From: Fimbriiglobus sp.
Lineage (GTDB): Bacteria > Planctomycetota > Planctomycetia > Gemmatales > Gemmataceae
DNA: 43,874 bases
Assembly: GCA_025459365.1 (NCBI GenBank)
Contig: JALOQR010000005.1
Span: 1 to 43,874, forward strand
Direction of reading: 5' to 3'
The notes under the pieces were generated by a model. The model was given only the letters and a program-made list of their open reading frames with translations, ran no database searches and was not told the DNA's origin. Made by a program: the position numbers and the translations under genes. Positions 10,217 through 19,052 of the stretch are shown here, one piece after another; within the stretch, counting starts at the first letter, position 1, and each line of letters starts with the position of its first letter.

Positions 10217-10531
10217 ATGCGTATGGTCACCCACTTGCACGAGAAGACCTCGGCGTCGGACGGGACGATCATCGCCGTCCGCTACTTCACCCTTGAATGC
10301 GAAACGGCAACCCTTCGCGGTGTGTGTATCTCTCAGGTCGCGTTGACCCTCTATCCCGCCGGTCGGGAACCGACCATCGAGAGCGTCGATCCCGATCCGG
10401 AATTGCTCAGCCACCTGGAACGTCGGGAGTGGCGCCCGCTGCTCGATCGTCTGGTAGGGCGGTACGACGGGATGCCGATGGGCGAGTTGGCGGCCCGAGC
10501 GGCAGACGTGTTGTATGGGCAGTCGAGTTGA
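10217..10531 (+). CDS. Hypothetical protein, 104 aa
   Basis: This is a small soluble protein without signal peptide or recognised motif. It begins MRMVTHLHEKT and is mixed alpha/beta in appearance. The ATG at 10217 is chosen because GGAGGAG lies 8 nt upstream, an unusually strong Shine-Dalgarno for this window. It is 32 bp upstream of a secreted CxxCH protein on the same strand. Confidence 0.65.
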   Translation: MRMVTHLHEKTSASDGTIIAVRYFTLECETATLRGVCISQVALTLYPAGREPTIESVDPDPELLSHLERREWRPLLDRLVGRYDGMPMGELAARAADVLYGQSS

Positions 10532-10563
10532 CGCCGACCGGCCGGGAGGATATCTCCCGAGCC

Positions 10564-11184
10564 ATGCCAAACCGCACACTCCATCTTGGCGTACTCTTGG
10601 CCGTGGCAGGCACAGTCGCCGCTCAGTCGCCGGTCGAGCCGAAGTTCAATGCGGCCGCCGGCAAGATGTTCCCTACCAAAGTCCAACCGCTGCTGTCGAA
10701 CTTATGTGCCGACTGCCACGCCCACCCGAAGCACACCAGCCCGTTCAAACTCAAGGCCTACGATCCTGGGTTTAGCGATCCTCAAACCGCCGAGACCAAC
10801 CTGCGAGCGGTCACCCGGTATCTCGATGTGACCAACCCTCATGCTAGCCCGCTGCTCAAGTTCGCCATCACCGCGCATGGGAAGGCCGAAGACCCGCCTC
10901 TCAAGGCGGGGCACCCGGCACTCAAGGGGTTGGAACTCTGGACCCACTGGGCGTGCGGACCCGACGGCTCGGCGATGCCGACGGCCGTGCCCCCACCGCG
11001 CGTCGACAAGACGGTGATCCAAACTGGGGCAACAAAGCCGGCGAGTCCATTCACTGAACCGGCCAGACTCCCCCCTGTGAAAACAACCCCTCTCGGACAG
11101 TTCGCCGACACCAAGCCGAAGGCCGATCCGACCAAACCGAACCCTATCGATCCTTTTGATCCGGCTGGATTCAACAAAAAGTAA
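10564..11184 (+). CDS. Secreted protein with a single CxxCH heme-binding motif
   Basis: This 206-residue protein has a signal peptide (LHLGVLLAVAGTVAAQ) followed by a segment typical of planctomycete cytochrome-c-like domains (FPTKVQPLLSNLCADCHAHP) with one CxxCH. The downstream region (FAITAHGKAEDPPLK, LELWTHWACGPDG) also resembles such domains, with the rest Pro/Thr-rich and low complexity. It may bind one c-type heme in the periplasm, or be a degenerate member. The ATG at 10564 follows GGGAGGATATC; the track start at 10297 overlaps the preceding gene. Confidence 0.75.
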   Translation: MPNRTLHLGVLLAVAGTVAAQSPVEPKFNAAAGKMFPTKVQPLLSNLCADCHAHPKHTSPFKLKAYDPGFSDPQTAETNLRAVTRYLDVTNPHASPLLKFAITAHGKAEDPPLKAGHPALKGLELWTHWACGPDGSAMPTAVPPPRVDKTVIQTGATKPASPFTEPARLPPVKTTPLGQFADTKPKADPTKPNPIDPFDPAGFNKK

Positions 11185-11266
11185 CTTCGACCGGTGACGA
11201 ACTTCAGCGACTACCACAACCTCATCGGGTCGGCTATTCTCGGTCACTCGCTTCCGGAGTCACCGA

Positions 11267-13276
11267 ATGCTGCCCGCTGCTGTTCTGCTCCTCTCGCTCG
11301 CCGCCGACCCGAAACCGCCGCCCAGCCCGCCCGGCGAGGCGATGGTCGAGAAATACTTCCGTGCGAAGGTGGGTGAGATCGCTGCCGATCCGCTCCAGGG
11401 GATCACCACGAAGGCCGAGTGGGAGAAACGCCGCCCGGAGCTTCGCAAACAGTTCCTGGCGATGATGGGCCTCGACCCGGTCCCCGACAGAACCAAGCTG
11501 AATGCTCGCGTCACCGGCACCATTCAGGGCGAGGGGTTCGTCGTCGAAAAACTGGTCTTTGAATCGCGGCCGGGGCTTTACGTCACGGCGAACGTTTACT
11601 CGCCCAAGCCTGTTCCCTCTACCCCTGCGAAGTATCCCGCCATCCTGTACGTGTGCGGGCACGGCAACGTCGTCGAAGACAAGATCTCCTATGGCAGCAA
11701 GGTCAGCTACCAGCATCACCCGGCGTGGTTCGCTATTCATGGTTATGTCTGCATCATTCTCGACACCCTCCAACTCGGCGAGATCCCCGGCGAACACCAC
11801 GGTACTTTCAGGCTGAACCAGTGGTGGTGGCAGTCGTATGGGTACACCCCCGGCGGGGTGGAGTTGTGGAACGCCATTCGCGCGATCGACTACTTGGAAA
11901 CGCGGCCAGACGTGGACACCAAGAAGATCGGCGTCACTGGCCGGAGCGGCGGTGGGGCGACGAGTTGGTGGGTGCTGGCGGCCGACGACCGGCCGGTTTG
12001 CTTTGCACCTGTTGCTGGCATCGCCGATCTGTTCGCTCACGTCTGCGAAGGGAAGACCGACCGCCTGCGGAACGGCGTCATCGCGGGCCATTGCGATTGT
12101 ATGTTCATGGTCAATCGCCACCGCTGGGACTTCCCTCTGGTGGCCGCACTCGCCGCTCCGCGTCCGCTGCTGCTCGGCAACTCGGACGCCGATGACATCT
12201 TCCCCGTCGATGGGTACCGCCGCCTCGCCCGGCCGGTGACGAAGGTGTACGAGTGGTACGATGCAGCCGAGCGGTTCCAACTGCTGGAAACCGTCGGGCC
12301 GCACAAGGACACGCCTGAACTCCGCATCGGCGTGAACGTGTGGATGAACCGTTGGCTCAAGGGCGATACCACGTCTGAAGTCAAGGACGACCCGCCGCCG
12401 AAACTCACTCCGAAGCAATTGAAGGTGCTGGAAAAGACACCCGAAGGGGCCATCAACCCAGACGTACCCGGTATGCTGACGAGGCCAGTGACGATCGACA
12501 TTCCTGTATCGTCCGAGGTGGCGAAGGCGTGGTGGCCCAAGAAACGCGAAGAGTTGCTGAAGGAGTTGACCCGCACCAGTTTTGCCGCCTGGCCGCAGAT
12601 GACTGAACAGGTCGCCCCAGAACGAATCGCCGATGCCACCACCGAGGGGGTGCGAGTGCGGACATATTCGTTTGAAAGCGAACCCGGCGTCACCTTGCAA
12701 CTTCAACTCGCCACCAGGGGCACAGCGGCAAAGCGAGTGAGACTGTCGGTCGCGGCTGATGCCCCGGCAGAACTGACACCGACCGACGAGGTGGCCACGG
12801 CGGTGGTCTTTCCGCGGGGCGTTGGGCCGACCCGCTGGGCCATGCCGGGATCGCTGGCTGAGCGGCACATCCGGCGACGTTTTCCACTGATTGGGGAGAC
12901 GGTCGAGGGGGGGCAGGTGTGGGATGTACGTCGGGCGGTGCGGGTTCTCGGGGTTGTGATGAAGGGGGTGCCCGTAGAACTGGTGGGAGAGGGAACTTCG
13001 GCCGGGATCGCGCTCTACGCTTCGCTCGATGTACCGGAGGTGACGGCGGTGACGCTCACTCGCCCGCCGGTCTCGTTCCGCGACCCTGCCAGCCCGGCCT
13101 TCCTCGGGGCAGCGAAAATCCTCGACCACCCTCACGCGGTGGCCGTGGCAGCGGCCGCAAAGTCTGTAAAGTTGATCGTACCGACATCGGCCGACGCCAA
13201 CGCGTGGGACTGGCCGGTGCGGGTGCAGCAGCGCACCGGCGGGAGGGCGATCGAGATTCGCCCACAGTCGAAGTGA
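11267..13276 (+). CDS. Secreted acetyl-xylan-esterase-like alpha/beta hydrolase
   Basis: This 669-residue protein has a short signal peptide (LPAAVLLLSLAADP). The alpha/beta-hydrolase core shows the nucleophile elbow GRSGGG with Ser227, an acid candidate in GNSDADDIFP and a His in GPHKD. An N-terminal segment (WEKRRPELRKQFLAMMGLDP) is typical of planctomycete acetyl-xylan-esterase/dienelactone-hydrolase-like proteins. The C-terminal third (after about residue 400) is a second, beta-rich-looking region lacking an obvious catalytic motif. The likely role is hydrolysis of esterified polysaccharide side chains. The long antisense ORF 11234..13720 is a shadow. Confidence 0.85.
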   Translation: MLPAAVLLLSLAADPKPPPSPPGEAMVEKYFRAKVGEIAADPLQGITTKAEWEKRRPELRKQFLAMMGLDPVPDRTKLNARVTGTIQGEGFVVEKLVFESRPGLYVTANVYSPKPVPSTPAKYPAILYVCGHGNVVEDKISYGSKVSYQHHPAWFAIHGYVCIILDTLQLGEIPGEHHGTFRLNQWWWQSYGYTPGGVELWNAIRAIDYLETRPDVDTKKIGVTGRSGGGATSWWVLAADDRPVCFAPVAGIADLFAHVCEGKTDRLRNGVIAGHCDCMFMVNRHRWDFPLVAALAAPRPLLLGNSDADDIFPVDGYRRLARPVTKVYEWYDAAERFQLLETVGPHKDTPELRIGVNVWMNRWLKGDTTSEVKDDPPPKLTPKQLKVLEKTPEGAINPDVPGMLTRPVTIDIPVSSEVAKAWWPKKREELLKELTRTSFAAWPQMTEQVAPERIADATTEGVRVRTYSFESEPGVTLQLQLATRGTAAKRVRLSVAADAPAELTPTDEVATAVVFPRGVGPTRWAMPGSLAERHIRRRFPLIGETVEGGQVWDVRRAVRVLGVVMKGVPVELVGEGTSAGIALYASLDVPEVTAVTLTRPPVSFRDPASPAFLGAAKILDHPHAVAVAAAAKSVKLIVPTSADANAWDWPVRVQQRTGGRAIEIRPQSK

Positions 13277-13336
13277 CCCGCCGGACCCCCGAAACCCAAC
13301 CGGGCGATTCCTCGCCCACCGAACGGAGAACGGAAC

Positions 13337-13726
13337 ATGGCCGAAGACCCCACCCCACTGACCCCCGCAGGCCCGCAAGTTGGCCCCGGCCCTTCTGCAG
13401 GCCAGGGCCAGACCCAGGTCGCCATGCAGGTCGATCTGTCGAAGATGGCGACCGTGTACTGCAACTTCTTCCGGCTGTCCCTCGGGGGCGGTCAGGAAGA
13501 GGTGCTGATGGACGTCGGCCTGCACTCGGGGATCGTCATGTCGGGCGGCCCGTCCCCGGTGATGGAGCCGATCCAAATGACTCACCGGCTGGTCATGAAC
13601 CCATTCGTCGCCAAGCGGTTGCTGGAATCGCTCAAGTACATCGTTGGCCGCTACGAGCAAGCTTTCGGGGCACTCGAAGTGGACCCGATGAAGCGGCTGC
13701 GGTCGGGAGCTCGCCCCCAAGGGTGA
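13337..13726 (+). CDS. DUF3467 domain protein
   Basis: This 129-residue protein has a Pro/Gly/Gln-rich N-terminal 30 residues and then a DUF3467-like core: VYCNFFRLSLGGGQEEVLMDVGL, MTHRLVMNPFVAKRLLESL and an ending RYEQAFG. The family function is not established. The start has GGAGAACGG 4-5 nt upstream. A strong hairpin follows 16 bp after the stop. Confidence 0.85.
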   Translation: MAEDPTPLTPAGPQVGPGPSAGQGQTQVAMQVDLSKMATVYCNFFRLSLGGGQEEVLMDVGLHSGIVMSGGPSPVMEPIQMTHRLVMNPFVAKRLLESLKYIVGRYEQAFGALEVDPMKRLRSGARPQG

Positions 13727-13742
13727 TCAGCAGTAGTAAACG

Positions 13743-13768
13743 CAGCCCGGCGCTTTCGCGCCGGGCTG
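13743..13768. terminator. Bidirectional hairpin terminator
   Basis: A perfect 11-bp stem (CAGCCCGGCGC/GCGCCGGGCTG) with a 4-nt TTTC loop lies between convergent genes and is followed by TTTCG on the plus strand. The U tract is short, but position and stem strength fit a terminator serving both strands. Confidence 0.7.
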
Positions 13769-13773
13769 TTTCG

Positions 13774-14055
13774 TCACCACACGTCTTTTCGCACCGTGGG
13801 GCAGACGCCGAGTTGCCCGACGGTCGCCGATACCATCCACCCCTTCAACTCCGCCCACACCGACCACCCTTCAGGCGTCCTGCTGGTCGGACGGCTCGGT
13901 GAACCCACTGGAGCGGACTTCAGCATCGGCTGATCGGGCAGGAAGAATTCCTGTTCGAGCAGCGTTCGCTCCTTGCCCGCCGCCGGCGGCTCGGCCGCGT
14001 GGACCCCACTTGCGAATACCACCGCCCCTGCGACCGCCCATAGCAGCCGGTTCAT
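13774..14055 (-). CDS. Small secreted protein, 93 aa
   Basis: The signal peptide is clear (NRLLWAVAGAVVFASGVHAAEPP). The mature part has about 70 residues with no recognised motif. The ATG at 14055 has GGGGG 4-8 nt upstream; the track start at 14235 would hide the signal peptide. The gene converges on the DUF3467 gene across the hairpin. Confidence 0.65.
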   Translation of the reverse strand: MNRLLWAVAGAVVFASGVHAAEPPAAGKERTLLEQEFFLPDQPMLKSAPVGSPSRPTSRTPEGWSVWAELKGWMVSATVGQLGVCPTVRKDVW

Positions 14056-14321
14056 GTCGCCCCCATTTTGTTTTCGAAAGGGGCAGCACGATAGCGATCG
14101 CGAGGGATCACGCAAGGCCGAATTCGTTCGTTCGACCGAGGCCAGTGTCCACAATCGTGCGACACGCAGGTGGTCGGGTGTTGCACGGCGTGGCCAGTGG
14201 TCGAGCAACAGGACGTAAAGAGTCAAACACTCCACCTGTTGGGGTTCTGGATGCCCGCCCCATTGCAGGTGTTCTGCGCGACATCACGGTGAGAGTGCCA
14301 GAACGTCGCTAGTGCCCACAT

Positions 14322-14573
14322 TCATCCGGCTTGAGCATCTTGGAGGGCATGACGGATCCGTTCGCGGGCGTCGTCGGAGAGCGGCTCGGCGGTCGCCTCC
14401 GCGTGTGCCACCGCCTCCCCCACCGCCTGGTCGATTTCGGCGAGTTGGGTGCGGAAGCGTCGGCAGTCGCCGCACAACAAACGGTGCAAACCGAGAGCCA
14501 CCCGACGCCCGGCAGGTAACGGGTCGTCCAGTTCCCGCGAAGTCCACTCGGCAGCACGTTGGCATGTGATCAC
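14322..14573 (-). CDS. Zinc-binding anti-sigma factor (ZAS type), soluble
   Basis: This 83-residue protein has Cys4, then 25 residues, then His30-x3-Cys34-x2-Cys37, which is the ZAS signature of zinc anti-sigma factors. There is no membrane segment, so it is probably cytoplasmic, as are redox- or metal-responsive ZAS proteins. Its start overlaps the sigma factor stop by 4 nt (ATGA), implying translational coupling and a cognate pair. Known ZAS proteins hold their sigma factor inactive until the zinc centre or the protein is altered; the signal here is unknown. Confidence 0.85.
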   Translation of the reverse strand: MITCQRAAEWTSRELDDPLPAGRRVALGLHRLLCGDCRRFRTQLAEIDQAVGEAVAHAEATAEPLSDDARERIRHALQDAQAG

Positions 14574-15202
14574 GACTCACCCCGCTTTTCGGACCGCTCG
14601 TCCGGCTCGACCCCGTACCATCCCCGCGACAGGCACCTCCACATCCGAAGCCGAGCGCGGTGAAGAATCACCCACAGGTTGTTCGGCTTCACCCCCGCCG
14701 CACGGCAGACCTCCTCCGAGGATTGCTCGTCGAGGTGCCAAAGAACGAAAGCGTCGCGCAGGCGATCCGGAAGTTTCGCCGTACAACCGGCCACCACGGC
14801 CCAAAATTCCTCCCGCTCGGCCCCGTCCGCCGGCGAGTCCGACGCCCACTCGCTCGGCCCGGTTCGCCATTTCCCACTGCGAGTGAATAGCTTGTCGGTC
14901 GTCTTGTCCCCGCTCGGCACGCCGGCCCGCTCGCGGTCACGCACGGTGGCCCGCAGCCAGTCGATCACCTTCCGCTTGAGAATGGCGGTCAGCCAACTCC
15001 GCTCACTCGCCCGCCCGCCAAACTTCGTCCGCCCCCGCCATGCCGACAACAACGTGTCTTGGACCAGTTCTTCGGCCACATCCCTCCGCCTGACTCGTCC
15101 GAACGCATACCGGAACAGGTAGTCGGCGTGCCGTTCCACCCACCGCGGAGGGTCGAGTGGGGAATTTCGTGTCTGATCGGGCAATGGGGTCGGCGGACTC
15201 AT
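14570..15202 (-). CDS. ECF-type RNA polymerase sigma factor
   Basis: This 210-residue protein contains sigma region 2 (YLFRYAFGRVRRRDVAEELVQDT through AILKRKVIDWLR) and region 4 (LPDRLRDAFVLWHLDEQSSEEVCRAAGV and NLWVILHRARLRMWRCL). The NLWVxLHRAR ending matches an ECF subgroup usually paired with a small zinc anti-sigma factor, present here. The ATG at 15202 has GGGAG 7 nt upstream. A partly palindromic motif 50-62 nt upstream may be the autoregulatory promoter. Confidence 0.92.
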   Translation of the reverse strand: MSPPTPLPDQTRNSPLDPPRWVERHADYLFRYAFGRVRRRDVAEELVQDTLLSAWRGRTKFGGRASERSWLTAILKRKVIDWLRATVRDRERAGVPSGDKTTDKLFTRSGKWRTGPSEWASDSPADGAEREEFWAVVAGCTAKLPDRLRDAFVLWHLDEQSSEEVCRAAGVKPNNLWVILHRARLRMWRCLSRGWYGVEPDERSEKRGES

Positions 15203-15233
15203 TCAAGTCTCCCGAACGTACGGACCATCGGGG

Positions 15234-15264
15234 TTAGTCGCCGCCGGGTGAGGTGCCTTACACC
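15234..15264 (-). promoter_or_regulatory. Candidate ECF autoregulatory promoter
   Basis: On the minus strand GGTGTAAGGCACC (palindromic flanks GGTG/CACC) is followed after 11 bp by GCGACTAA, ending 31 bp before the sigma start codon. GTAAGG and CGACTA, 15 bp apart, are plausible ECF -35/-10 elements. This is inference from position and symmetry only. Confidence 0.3.
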
Positions 15265-15419
15265 GAAATATTTCCTTCCGGATTTCCTCGCCAGCGGGGG
15301 TAAGTGCTGTGGCCGAAGTGCGACCAACGGCCCAGCCGAGGTGGGGGGTAGGCAGATCCCACCTCCGGCACCAGTGGCGGTTCTCCCGTCATTCCCCCAA
15401 ACACTGCGAGGAAGTTCTC

Positions 15420-16322
15420 ATGCGGTCGATGCGTTCGTTGTATGTCGCGTTGGTGGCGGTCACCGTGATCGGGGCGGCCTCCGCCCAGGAGTTCAGGACC
15501 AAAGTGGTCGCCCGCGACCTCTCCCGGCCGACCGGGATTGCCGTCTCGTTCACTGGGAGAGTCTACTTCACTGAACTGCCAACACCGGGGGTCGGCGGGG
15601 CAGACGGCGGGAAAAACCGGGTGAACGTCCTCAACTCGCGGAACGGCAGAGTGACCAACCTGACCAAGGGCGAGCCTGAGCCGACCAACCTGGCAACGAA
15701 CCTCTTTGGCGACGTGTACTGGACATGCAAGAGTGCCGGGGTCATCCTCACCCTGGACGGCGGAAAGGGAGACGCCAAACTGGTGGCGAACGAGTTGAAC
15801 AAGCCGTCCGGGGTGGCCGCCTACCCGCTCGGGCTGGCCATCTTCTTCACCGAGGTGCCGACGCCGGGCGTGAGTGGGGCGAACGGTGGAAAGAACACCG
15901 TGTCCGCCCTGCTTGAAGGGATCGACCGGGAGTTCCTGCTCAACGAAGGCGACCCCGAGCCGACCGATGTGGTCGTGGACCTCGCCGGCAACCTGTACTG
16001 GACATGTACCTCGGCCGGGGTGATTTTGAAACTGTCGGCCGGGAAGACAGAAGTAATCGCCCGCGGCCTGAACAAACCGACCGGTATCGCCACCGACTAT
16101 CTCGGCAACCTGTACTTCACGGAGGTGCCGACGCCGGGCGTCAGTGGGGCGAACGGCGGGAAGAACCGGGTCTCGATGCTCAAGCTGAAGACCGGGGCCA
16201 TCACCGTCATCGACGAAGGCGACCCCGACCCGGTCGACGTGACCGTAACTCCGTTCGGTTCGACCGTGTATTGGACGTGCCGCTCGGCCGGGGTGATCGT
16301 CCAGGCCACACCGAAACGGTGA
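15420..16322 (+). CDS. Secreted beta-propeller protein of three duplicated modules
   Basis: This 300-residue protein has a signal peptide (LYVALVAVTVIGAASAQ) and then three tandem modules of about 90 residues. Each carries YFTE-PTPGVxGAxGGKN (residues about 49, 142 and 232) and, about 50 residues later, YWTCxSAGVI. Each module probably forms two blades, giving a six-bladed NHL/SMP-30-like propeller. Each module keeps one Cys in YWTC. Ligand or activity is unknown. GAGGAAG lies 5-6 nt before the ATG at 15420. It is divergent from the ECF sigma gene. Confidence 0.85.
   Translation: MRSMRSLYVALVAVTVIGAASAQEFRTKVVARDLSRPTGIAVSFTGRVYFTELPTPGVGGADGGKNRVNVLNSRNGRVTNLTKGEPEPTNLATNLFGDVYWTCKSAGVILTLDGGKGDAKLVANELNKPSGVAAYPLGLAIFFTEVPTPGVSGANGGKNTVSALLEGIDREFLLNEGDPEPTDVVVDLAGNLYWTCTSAGVILKLSAGKTEVIARGLNKPTGIATDYLGNLYFTEVPTPGVSGANGGKNRVSMLKLKTGAITVIDEGDPDPVDVTVTPFGSTVYWTCRSAGVIVQATPKR
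15567..15617 (+). repeat. Internal repeat copy 1
   Basis: A 51-nt segment encodes FTELPTPGVGGADGGKN. It is the most diverged of three copies; the next copy starts 279 nt later. Confidence 0.8.
15846..15896 (+). repeat. Internal repeat copy 2
   Basis: A 51-nt segment encodes FTEVPTPGVSGANGGKN. It differs from copy 3 (270 nt downstream) at only about four positions, all synonymous, so this pair looks recently duplicated or converted. Confidence 0.85.
16116..16166 (+). repeat. Internal repeat copy 3
   Basis: A 51-nt segment encodes the same FTEVPTPGVSGANGGKN peptide as copy 2, with about four silent differences. Confidence 0.85.
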
Positions 16323-16325
16323 CGT

Positions 16326-17438
16326 TCATTTGGTGAGCGTTTTCCACTCGCGGAAGGGGTACACCGCTGGCTTGTCGGCGGTGTACTTGTGCGCCGTCAT
16401 CCACGAGAACTCCTTCTTCGTCGGGTCGGCCGGGTCGGGCAGTGGGAAGGGTTTGCCGTCCGCCTCAGCGTAGATGGTCGCTACGAGCGGCACCTTGCCC
16501 GACGCCTTCGGGGCGAGATCATAGTCGGTGCCCCGCGTCACGAGCAGCCAGGTGTTATCGCGGAACCCGCTTCGCATCCGTTCACTAGCCCGCTTCACGA
16601 GCTTCGCTTTTTCGTCGGCCGACAAGGCCTTGTCTGCCTCGATCCGCGCGATCAGTCGTTGTGTCTCGGAGACATCGAAGCTGACCCATCCGTAGGGCGG
16701 TAGGTACGCTTCGAGTTTGCAGTGGCACGGCAGGTTCTTCGGGAACAGGTGTAGACCATAAGCCACGCGGGTCGGCACACCAAGTGCCCGCCCGAGCGAC
16801 GAACACAGCCCGTGGTAGTCCGAGCAGTCGCCCCGCTTCTTGGTCAGGGCGTGGGTGCTGCTGGCCACCAGTGACGTGTTCGAGTGGTCGTAAGTGAGGT
16901 TCTGTTGCACCCAACCGGTGATGGCATCGACCTTCTCAGCAGAGGTTGTCTTGCCCGCGGCGATCTCACCGGCCAATTTGGTGAAGGTTTCGTCGACTTT
17001 GATGAGCTGTTCACCGCGACGAAACGGGTCAAAGCTCTTCGGCCACTCGGAAACGGCTGTCACTTTCGCCGGGTCGAGTCGCCAGTTCTGCTCGCTCACT
17101 TTCGCTGTGAACGTGTGGCTGATGATCTGTCCGCCTTGCGGGTTGACAAACTCGAAGTAGGCGAATGTGTTGCCGAACACCTCTTCCGTGTGCAGCGTCG
17201 GCTTCACGTCGGCGGGGAAGGTGTCCCACTTGGATCCGCTCACCGTCTGGGCATTGTCGGAGGTCGGCACTGGCACCCACACACGCAACTTGTTGGTGTT
17301 CTGCGGGGCAGTGACGATCACCCGGAAGTCGATGGCATACGTCACCGGATCGGACACCGCAGCCGTGTACGGCTGGGCTGGGTCGAGCTTCGGTGTGGAG
17401 TCGGCAGCGAGTGCGGCGCAAAGCAGAAGCGGGAGCAT
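16326..17438 (-). CDS. Secreted transglutaminase-like protein
   Basis: This 370-residue protein has a short signal peptide (LPLLLCAALAADSTP) and an N-terminal beta-rich domain (VTYAIDFRVIVTAP, LRVWVPVP). A transglutaminase-like cysteine-protease fold follows: catalytic Cys in KRGDCSDYHGL, His in CHCKLEAYLPP and Asp in GWVSFDVSE. These domains cross-link, deamidate or cleave amide bonds; the substrate is unknown. The ATG at 17438 is preferred over the TTG at 17510, because the latter prefixes 24 residues and buries the signal. The Shine-Dalgarno is weak, so the start is not certain. Confidence 0.85.
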   Translation of the reverse strand: MLPLLLCAALAADSTPKLDPAQPYTAAVSDPVTYAIDFRVIVTAPQNTNKLRVWVPVPTSDNAQTVSGSKWDTFPADVKPTLHTEEVFGNTFAYFEFVNPQGGQIISHTFTAKVSEQNWRLDPAKVTAVSEWPKSFDPFRRGEQLIKVDETFTKLAGEIAAGKTTSAEKVDAITGWVQQNLTYDHSNTSLVASSTHALTKKRGDCSDYHGLCSSLGRALGVPTRVAYGLHLFPKNLPCHCKLEAYLPPYGWVSFDVSETQRLIARIEADKALSADEKAKLVKRASERMRSGFRDNTWLLVTRGTDYDLAPKASGKVPLVATIYAEADGKPFPLPDPADPTKKEFSWMTAHKYTADKPAVYPFREWKTLTK

Positions 17439-17537
17439 AGGGAGAATGTGGGTGGCGGGTTCGGGGGACACTGGGCTGCAAGAGCGGCGGGGCTGGTCAC
17501 GATTGGACAAACCCCAGCCACTCCTGCAGGAACTGGG

Positions 17538-18563
17538 TCAGTCCGGGAGGTTCACTTCTCCGCCATCGGCGGTGAGCAACGCCCGTAAGCCCGCGCCGTT
17601 GGTGCTGTCGCGCAGAAACCGCACGCTACCGTCGCACATCACCACGTTCGCCCCGCCGGTGTGGAAGCTGAAGATTTCCTCGTTCGGGCCGCAGTTGAGC
17701 ACCGTCCAGAGGCAAGTCGTCGGACCACCGCGGGGGGTGGCATTGTTGTTGATGAGTTGATCGACGTTGAAGGCGTTGTCGGGTTCGGCCCAGGCCCAGA
17801 ACCGCCGGCCAGCCGGGTTCAGGACATTCGATGTACCAGGGCTGAACGGCATGGCATCGCTTCGCCCACCCATCTCGCAGATGGCGATGGTGTTGGAGGT
17901 GCCGTCGGTCACGCCGATGGCGGCGCGGGGTTGCTGGCCGTTCAGCGGGCAGATGAGCCGGGGGCCAGCCCAGGCCGGGTTCGTGATCGGCATAGCCATA
18001 TTGGGCGGGGTGTTGGCGTTGATCATCGCCGTCACCGGAGCGGAGTAGTCGGTGTAGGCGAACCCAGCTGCATCGCGATCCATCGTCCGGTTGGCCACCG
18101 AGGGGCAGAGGAACGGCTTGATGACGCTCTGCGCGGCCTGGACGTTCAGCGGAGCGGCCGGGTCGTTGTAAGCACGGTTGAGGTCCATCAAGCGGAACAC
18201 GTTTTCCTGCTCCATGTACGGGAGCAGGAGAGTGTGCAAGGAGTGAGAGATGAAGCCGGTGGTCGGGGTAGGAGCGGTCTCGATCTGCGGTGGTACGCGG
18301 ATGTTGGTCCAGAACACGTTCGCTGTGCCGGCTGGGTTGCGACCCTGGCCAGCCGAGGGGAACACGCCGAGGGCACTCTCGTAGTTGTGCAGAGCGAGGC
18401 CCATCTGCTTCAGGTTGTTCTGGCAGGTCAGGCGGGCCGCTGCTTCGCGGACCTTCTGTACTGCTGGCAACAGCAGACCGATGAGAATGGCGATGATGGC
18501 AATCACAACTAACAGCTCGATCAGCGTGAACGCCGATCGGCCGCGCACTTTTGGTCCGGGCAC
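17538..18563 (-). CDS. DUF1559 pseudopilin-like protein with prepilin N-terminus
   Basis: This 341-residue protein begins with a type IV prepilin signal ([24 protein letters not shown]), including Glu at +5, followed by [26 protein letters not shown] and the C-terminal H-x-DG motif ([18 protein letters not shown]). DUF1559 families are greatly expanded in planctomycetes; a prepilin peptidase would process this one for a type II secretion or pilus-like apparatus. The start is a GTG with TGAGG about 8 nt upstream. The 299-bp stretch 18564-18862 up to the tRNA contains no gene I can support. Confidence 0.93.
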   Translation of the reverse strand: MPGPKVRGRSAFTLIELLVVIAIIAILIGLLLPAVQKVREAAARLTCQNNLKQMGLALHNYESALGVFPSAGQGRNPAGTANVFWTNIRVPPQIETAPTPTTGFISHSLHTLLLPYMEQENVFRLMDLNRAYNDPAAPLNVQAAQSVIKPFLCPSVANRTMDRDAAGFAYTDYSAPVTAMINANTPPNMAMPITNPAWAGPRLICPLNGQQPRAAIGVTDGTSNTIAICEMGGRSDAMPFSPGTSNVLNPAGRRFWAWAEPDNAFNVDQLINNNATPRGGPTTCLWTVLNCGPNEEIFSFHTGGANVVMCDGSVRFLRDSTNGAGLRALLTADGGEVNLPD

Positions 18564-18862
18564 TGCGAAACCTCAGGAATGGTGAAGAACTACCTGCTGC
18601 CTATCCCCATGCCCGGACCGGGGGCAGAAGCCACCACGGGGGAAAGCAGACGAAGAAGCCACGGGTAAGCTTAGGCGAAAACCCAGCACCGATTTCCACC
18701 AATCGCGTCGGATATCAGGTGAGGCTGAGAAGTTGTTCGCGAACGATCCGTGCGAACCGCTTGGAAGTCAACGAATCACGGGTTCGGCAGAGGTGCGAAA
18801 CGGAGAAGGTGTAGTCGATTGGCGGAAATGTCCAGATCGCTGATTCTGAAGCGTTTTCGGAG

Positions 18863-18933
18863 AGCGGGATAGGGGAGTCGAACCCCTCTCACAGCCTTGG
18901 GAAGGCTGGGCACAGCCGATATACCAATCCCGC
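18863..18933 (-). tRNA. tRNA-Gly (CCC)
   Basis: On the minus strand the cloverleaf is acceptor GCGGGAT/ATCCCGC, D stem GTAT/GTGC (with G·T pairs), anticodon stem CAGCC/GGCTG around loop TTCCCAA (anticodon CCC), variable loop TGAG, T stem AGGGG/CCCCT with loop TTCGACT, and discriminator T. The length is 71 nt with no encoded CCA. It decodes GGG. Confidence 0.95.
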
Positions 18934-18942
18934 ACTTCCCCG

Positions 18943-18970
18943 ATCATAACATTCCGCCGACGGACGGCAA
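18943..18970 (-). promoter_or_regulatory. Sigma-70-type promoter of tRNA-Gly(CCC)
   Basis: On the minus strand TTGCCG (18965-18970), a 16-bp spacer and TATGAT (18943-18948) precede the tRNA 5' end by 9 bp. The -10 matches consensus at five of six positions. Confidence 0.6.
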
Positions 18971-19052
18971 GACCATCCGCGCCCATGCCAGGGCATTCCG
19001 CTCTGGCTGTTCAGCGGTGGGCTGGGGTGAAGACCGATCTCGGATCGTTCAA

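Noticed and set aside
11234-13720. 828-aa minus-strand ORF opposite the esterase-like gene
   Set aside because: It covers the whole plus-strand hydrolase and DUF3467 genes, its sequence is Arg/His/Gly-rich and shows no motif, and long antisense frames are common at this GC content.
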